Position numbers and translations under genes: made by a program. The notes below the pieces were generated by a model. That model did not search any database. It had not been told where the DNA came from and saw only the letters and a list, made by a program, of their open reading frames with translations. DNA of 64,000 bases from Bdellovibrionales bacterium (GTDB lineage Bacteria; Bdellovibrionota; UBA1018): the NCBI GenBank assembly GCA_016786465.1, contig JAEUWC010000006.1, forward strand, positions 19,370-83,369. The letters run 5' to 3'. Shown piece by piece: positions 60,226 through 64,000 of this stretch; position 1 is the first letter of the stretch, and every line of letters starts with the position of its first letter.

Positions 60226-60954
60226 ATGAACGAGACTTCGTCAATCTTCGATGTGTTGTGGTTTCAGTGGATTCAGACTTTTGCGCGATATGCGATTTTT
60301 GCCGGCGGTGCTTACCTGCTTTTTTGGAAGCAGTTTCATCGACGTTTTATGGCCCGTCAGCTTTACCCATGGCCCGCAAAGAAACAGGTGTTGCGCGAAA
60401 TCTTATTTTCCATTCGCACCACTTTGGTTTTCATCGTCGCAGGGGCGGGTGGCTACTATGGTGTTCACGCTGGGATCTTTAAGTTTTACTGGAAGATCGA
60501 AGAACACGGCTGGCTTTGGCTTGGGACGTCGGTTGTGATACTGATTCTGATGCACGACACTTTCTTTTATTGGGTTCATCGCTGGATGCACCATCCGCGA
60601 ATCTTTAAAGCGGTTCACCGGATCCACCACGAATCACTGAACCCAACGCCGTTCACGGCCTTATCGTTTGATTTGTCGGAAGCCCTGATTCAATCATTGA
60701 TCATCCCACTGGGAATGCTTCTGATGCCGCTTCATGGAATCGCGATATTCGCGTTTTTGCTTTTCTCGATCACCACGAATGTTTATGGGCATCTAGGAAT
60801 CGATTTGAACCGCAAAGCACATCAAGACGGAATCCTTCGCTTCATGACGTCGCCCAAAGGCCATGCCATGCACCATCAAAAGTTTCGCGGGAACTACGGC
60901 TTATACTTCACCTGGTGGGATCGATGGATGGGGACGGAAATCGACCGCAACTAA
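60226..60954 (+). CDS. Sterol desaturase / fatty acid hydroxylase-superfamily membrane enzyme
   Basis: 242 residues with four hydrophobic helices. The three His boxes of the superfamily are complete: HDTFFYWVHRWMHH, HRIHHES and HAMHHQ. They bind two irons that hydroxylate or desaturate lipid chains at the membrane using O2. The substrate could be a fatty acid, sphingolipid-like or polyene lipid; none can be picked from sequence. It is divergently paired with a TetR gene and is the only gene in its transcript. Confidence 0.9.
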   Translation: MNETSSIFDVLWFQWIQTFARYAIFAGGAYLLFWKQFHRRFMARQLYPWPAKKQVLREILFSIRTTLVFIVAGAGGYYGVHAGIFKFYWKIEEHGWLWLGTSVVILILMHDTFFYWVHRWMHHPRIFKAVHRIHHESLNPTPFTALSFDLSEALIQSLIIPLGMLLMPLHGIAIFAFLLFSITTNVYGHLGIDLNRKAHQDGILRFMTSPKGHAMHHQKFRGNYGLYFTWWDRWMGTEIDRN

Positions 60955-60967
60955 ACTTGCACCCTTA

Positions 60968-62368
60968 TTATGGCATTCGTGAATAAAAGTAGATCGATGT
61001 AAAGCCATTAACGCGGCAGTACTTTTTCCCGCCAATCATTTGAACGGTCGCTTCAGTTCCGATCTGATTGTCCAGGATTTTGCAGTCTTTCACGCTGTAT
61101 CGATGCTCTTCCTTTGGCTTTTCGATCATGCAGCGAATGTGATTAGGAACCGAATTTTTGTCATCAATGATTCCGCCGGCCTTAGCGCATTCGTTAACAG
61201 CGTGCCGTCCTACGCCCTTTTTCTGAACTTCCATGATTCCTTTTTTGGTACCGTCGGCAGCCTTGTTGGCCAGGCTTTCTTCGCTACACCAAAAATACAT
61301 CGGCGGCAGAGCATCTAATCCCCCGTTATAATATTCATACTTCTTGTACTTGATCGCATTCACAGCATGCAGCCAGTTCGCCATCGTCTTGCGGCCTTCG
61401 ATGACGTCTTTCGGACAACCTTTGGCTGCCGGAATCAAGCAACGATAGCTGTTCGAAGCGTTGTAGCTGATGGCCACGGCAAGCGCTTCAGCCAAGTGCA
61501 AATCGGATTCGGTGGTTTGGGGTTCGTCCAATGCAGAAAATGGATCGTACTGCTTTTGGGATTCCTGCAACAGAACGTCGCCGATTTTTTCAAAGCCTGA
61601 CCAAATCACCTTTCCCACTGATCCCGCCATCCCAACCATTTGGCGTCCCGTGGCGTCGGTCAGTTCAATCTTCGCGCCGTTTGCACGGCACTGCTTTGCA
61701 AACGCGCGCATGGAATTCTTGTAAGCGGGCAAAAGCTGCATTCGACTGCGGCAAATCGAATCTGCGCGGCACTGGGCCGTGAAATACGAAAGGGAAGTCC
61801 CCGATGCAACCGGCGCATTCTTCGGCACGCAGCTCGTGTAATGGGATTCGCCGGATGGATCAGGGCCGCCAACCGCCTTACCGCCCGCAGTCCAATGGGC
61901 TTTTCTAGTTCTTGGATCCACAAAGGTGACGGTCTTTCCAGCTGCATTAGCCCATGCGGCCAAAAAGTCGGGACCGAAGCTTCTGATGTCGATACTTGCA
62001 GAACAGTGTGACCCAATGATTTTCTTCAGCCAAACATCACCTGCCGAAGATCCCAGCTTGCTATTCCCCGACGAAGGGCCTGCAGAACGCGCCGCTTTTC
62101 CACTTTCGATTGCTTGGCAGGCCAGCGTCTTTGTTCCCTGACGGTTGTAGGTCAGATCGGCACCGACGGTCTTGGCCAACTGGGCGCCGCCATTTTTCAA
62201 ATCACTGAGCTTAAACGGTGCGCACCCTTTGGCCTGAAATTCTTGGTAAAGCCTTTCTTGCCCACTGGATTTCAGAATCGAAGTCGCTTTTCCATAAGCG
62301 GCGACATCCAGTTTCGCAAATGCGTTCGCAGACAAGACCAGCCCCAGGCCAACCAGAATTTGCTTCAT
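60968..62368 (-). CDS. Exported Cys-rich hypothetical protein
   Basis: 466 residues with a signal peptide ending NAFA. Twelve or more Cys are spread over the chain (KGCAPF, GSHCSAS, TSCVPK, AQCRADSICRS, KQCRANG, YRCLIPAAKGCP, FWCSEE, NECAKAG, IRCMIEK, KDCKILD, YCRVN), so an extensively disulfide-bonded periplasmic or secreted protein is expected. I recognise no domain. The ATG overlaps the stop of its upstream neighbour? No: it overlaps the GST gene's stop as ATGA at 62365-62368, so it is the last gene of a coupled operon. It may carry an extracellular activity. Confidence 0.65.
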   Translation of the reverse strand: MKQILVGLGLVLSANAFAKLDVAAYGKATSILKSSGQERLYQEFQAKGCAPFKLSDLKNGGAQLAKTVGADLTYNRQGTKTLACQAIESGKAARSAGPSSGNSKLGSSAGDVWLKKIIGSHCSASIDIRSFGPDFLAAWANAAGKTVTFVDPRTRKAHWTAGGKAVGGPDPSGESHYTSCVPKNAPVASGTSLSYFTAQCRADSICRSRMQLLPAYKNSMRAFAKQCRANGAKIELTDATGRQMVGMAGSVGKVIWSGFEKIGDVLLQESQKQYDPFSALDEPQTTESDLHLAEALAVAISYNASNSYRCLIPAAKGCPKDVIEGRKTMANWLHAVNAIKYKKYEYYNGGLDALPPMYFWCSEESLANKAADGTKKGIMEVQKKGVGRHAVNECAKAGGIIDDKNSVPNHIRCMIEKPKEEHRYSVKDCKILDNQIGTEATVQMIGGKKYCRVNGFTSIYFYSRMP

Positions 62369-62994
62369 TCTTCTAGGTTAAGGCCTTGAACCCGCTTTTT
62401 CATCACTTTTTCAAAAGTCGGACGTGAAATCAAAGCGTTAAGCCAAGCATTGACCGCTGGCGCGGGGACGATCAGCGCTTCGAAGTCGGGGCGACTTTTC
62501 TGCAGCTGGCGATAGAAAGGAAAGACGTGAATATCAGCAAGCGTCAGATTTTCGCCCATCAAATAGGGGCGATTCTGCAGTGCATGCGCCAATTCTTGAA
62601 CTCGCTTTTGAAGGCGAATCTGCAGCGCTGACTTTTTTTCAGGTTCTAGATCTTTCCATTCGTACTTAAATGCATCCAGGTCGGGCTTCAAAATTTGGTC
62701 TGCCCAATGGGTCCAAAGCCGCACTTGCGCCCGGGCCGCGGGATCTCTAGGCATCAGCGCAGGTTCAGGAAATTTTTCGTCTAAATATTCCGTGATCACC
62801 GAAGATTCATGAATAGGAATGCCATCATGAATCAATAGCGGAACTTTGCCTTCGGGATGTAAGCGCAACAGGTCTTCAGAAAAGTTTGAAAAATTTTCTT
62901 CAAAGACCTGATAGCGAAGACCCTTTTCTTCAAGCACCATTCGAACACGCATCGCAAAGGGACAGCGCCGGTAAGAGTGAAGAAGTAGTCCCAA
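62365..62994 (-). CDS. Glutathione S-transferase-like protein
   Basis: 209 residues. The thioredoxin-fold N domain has the CPF motif in SYRRCPFAMRVRMVL, the cis-Pro in GKVPLLI and HESSVITEYLDEKFP. The all-helical C domain has ENLTLADIHVFPFY. This is the layout of cytosolic stringent-starvation/GST-like proteins that conjugate or reduce with glutathione. Three bases separate it from the SUI1 gene upstream, and its stop overlaps the next start. Role in stress or detoxification is inferred. Confidence 0.88.
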   Translation of the reverse strand: MGLLLHSYRRCPFAMRVRMVLEEKGLRYQVFEENFSNFSEDLLRLHPEGKVPLLIHDGIPIHESSVITEYLDEKFPEPALMPRDPAARAQVRLWTHWADQILKPDLDAFKYEWKDLEPEKKSALQIRLQKRVQELAHALQNRPYLMGENLTLADIHVFPFYRQLQKSRPDFEALIVPAPAVNAWLNALISRPTFEKVMKKRVQGLNLEE

Positions 62995-62997
62995 GAT

Positions 62998-63375
62998 CTA
63001 GCCTTTCGATTGAATTCCCTGCTTGGAAAGCAAGGCCTTCACCTGTTCGCGCTTATCGCCCTGAATTTCGATCATTCCGTCGCGGCCATCCATCAAAAAG
63101 GTCCCACCGGAACCACAAGCTTTTTTTAAGTCGGTGGTCAGCTTCTTAAGAAAGATTTCGTTCTTCGGAAGCCGATCGATGACCGTCACTGTTTTTCCGC
63201 CGCGACCCTGCTTTTCGATTCGAAGGACCGCCACAAATTGATAACCGCCACTTTTTGTGGTCCCGACTTCCTGGTCCTTTTTGCAAACGCATTCAGAAAG
63301 AACTTCTTTGCAGCGTTCACATTTCTGATTCAGCTTTGGATCGGTCGAATAGACCAGGCGCCCTTCGTTTGACAT
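62998..63375 (-). CDS. yciH: SUI1/YciH-like translation initiation-type protein
   Basis: 125 residues. A small zinc-binding-like Cys set (KCERCKEVLSECVCKK) precedes the SUI1/eIF1 domain: VAVLRIEKQGRGGKTVTVID, LKKACGSGGTFLMDGRDGMI, then EIQGDKREQVKALL. YciH relatives bind the 30S subunit and influence start-codon choice. The conserved GRGGK and CGSGGT turns are intact. It begins one base after the preceding gene's stop and is followed closely by the GST gene. Confidence 0.9.
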   Translation of the reverse strand: MSNEGRLVYSTDPKLNQKCERCKEVLSECVCKKDQEVGTTKSGGYQFVAVLRIEKQGRGGKTVTVIDRLPKNEIFLKKLTTDLKKACGSGGTFLMDGRDGMIEIQGDKREQVKALLSKQGIQSKG

Positions 63376-63376
63376 A

Positions 63377-64000
63377 TTATCGGCAGCTGACCCATCGGCG
63401 ATCCGGGGTCACGTCCCAGATCATTCTGTTATCGGCGGTAGGAAGTCCGTCATTGCCATAGCGGATGGTCAGGGAACGGGTTTTAGAAAAATCGTTGCTG
63501 TCATACGTGATCAGTTTCACGTTCTTTCCGGTCGGCGTTAAGGTTTCAGTTAAAGACAGCACGTTGGTCACGTGTGAATAAACCATGACCAGCGGGATTC
63601 GGCCTTCACGCAGTTTTGTTGATAGCGACTGAACCGTGCGGTCCAGCTGACGCCGTAGGGAACCAGAAGTCACTGGCTTGGATTTCAAAGTCAGAAACTG
63701 AGGAAGCGTCGGAAGAATTTCGACAGCTGCGATACTAGCGTTGTATGAAATCGAACGTTTTAAAAAGATTTCCGTGTGCGCCGCGCAGAATTCACGAAGG
63801 TTTGCGTAACCGGGAATCAGTTCTTGGGTCGAGCACCCCCCGGAATGGCGACGAATCAAGCGATCCACGATTTCTTGGCTTTGTTTTGCGGTGGGTTTGG
63901 GCTGCGAAGGATCGAAGCGTCCCATTTCAAAAAAAGCACCGGTGATCCCGGCCATTCCTTGGCAGACTCCGCGTTCGCTGCCCAATTTTCCCAAGGGGCC
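63377..64000 (-). CDS. Unidentified protein, 5' end beyond the window
   Basis: The frame is open to the right edge. A TTG at 63992-63994 and an ATG at 63955 occur but neither has a ribosome site or a signal peptide, so the gene most likely starts outside. The visible 207 residues include GVCQGMAGITGAFFEM near the left limit, where a Cys in a C-x-G-M setting could be a catalytic or structural Cys, and a beta-rich end (IPLVMVYSHVTNVLSLTE, NVKLITYDSNDF). It may be a cysteine-peptidase-like domain, but this is weak. It leads the operon with yciH, GST and the Cys-rich exported protein. Confidence 0.55.
   Translation of the reverse strand, partial: GPLGKLGSERGVCQGMAGITGAFFEMGRFDPSQPKPTAKQSQEIVDRLIRRHSGGCSTQELIPGYANLREFCAAHTEIFLKRSISYNASIAAVEILPTLPQFLTLKSKPVTSGSLRRQLDRTVQSLSTKLREGRIPLVMVYSHVTNVLSLTETLTPTGKNVKLITYDSNDFSKTRSLTIRYGNDGLPTADNRMIWDVTPDRRWVSCR

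Noticed and set aside
1..64000. tRNA, rRNA, insertion sequences, attachment sites, replication origin
   Set aside because: None was recognised by reading; a covariance search for RNA genes would be decisive.

Overview
The window looks like chromosome of a free-living or predatory Gram-negative bacterium of the Bdellovibrionota/Oligoflexia type (inference). The grounds are very many exported, lipoprotein and outer-membrane-barrel genes, stand-alone receiver proteins, a lexA-imuA-imuB-dnaE2 SOS mutasome, minor type IV pilin genes, CtaA heme A synthase, frequent TTG starts and many ATGA start/stop overlaps. No rRNA, tRNA, CRISPR array or insertion sequence was recognised. Both ends cut a gene: an Ig-repeat adhesin on the left and an unidentified gene on the right. 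Gene density is very high and no gene-free stretch exceeds about 220 bases.

Layout. 1-6.7 kb: giant repeat adhesin plus a barrel protein. 6.7-11.8 kb: three paralogous secreted proteins, a secreted HNH nuclease and a PQQ-type sugar dehydrogenase. 11.8-20.6 kb: map, then lexA-imuA-imuB-dnaE2 (imuB is frameshifted), followed by a glycosyltransferase and an HprK-like kinase. 20.6-25.7 kb: three minor pilins (PilW-, PilX- and PilV-like) and a PMT-type glycosyltransferase. 25.8-28.8 kb: a duplicated two-gene secreted module, one copy carrying a Hint (intein/hedgehog-like) domain and the other a Cys-rich tail. 28.7-31.7 kb: an HTTM membrane protein operon, a barrel protein and a degenerate LytM lipoprotein. 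31.7-36.7 kb: TRAP transporter dctP-dctQ-dctM with a CheY-like protein and a divergent porin.

36.7-41.7 kb is visibly more A+T-rich and looks acquired. It holds a histidine kinase/response regulator pair and, convergent to it, a four-gene minus-strand operon: a GNAT-like protein, a 10-codon ORF whose ATG overlaps the GNAT stop, a CADD/PqqC-like heme-oxygenase-fold diiron protein and a YcaO-like protein. I regard this as the best candidate for an undescribed system: a very small RiPP-like or peptide-cofactor pathway with precursor MKKKYAKICT. The evidence is context and motif based only.

41.8-64 kb: SNF2/SWIM helicase, ctaA, YgiQ-type radical SAM protein, a lipoprotein zinc protease, a receiver protein, hemolysin III-like and acid phosphatase genes, a four-S1-domain protein, a secreted fusion of two nucleotidyltransferase folds, a pseudouridine synthase, a Pit phosphate transporter followed by two duplicated lipoproteins, a TetR/hydroxylase pair, and an operon with YciH/SUI1, a glutathione transferase and a secreted Cys-rich protein.
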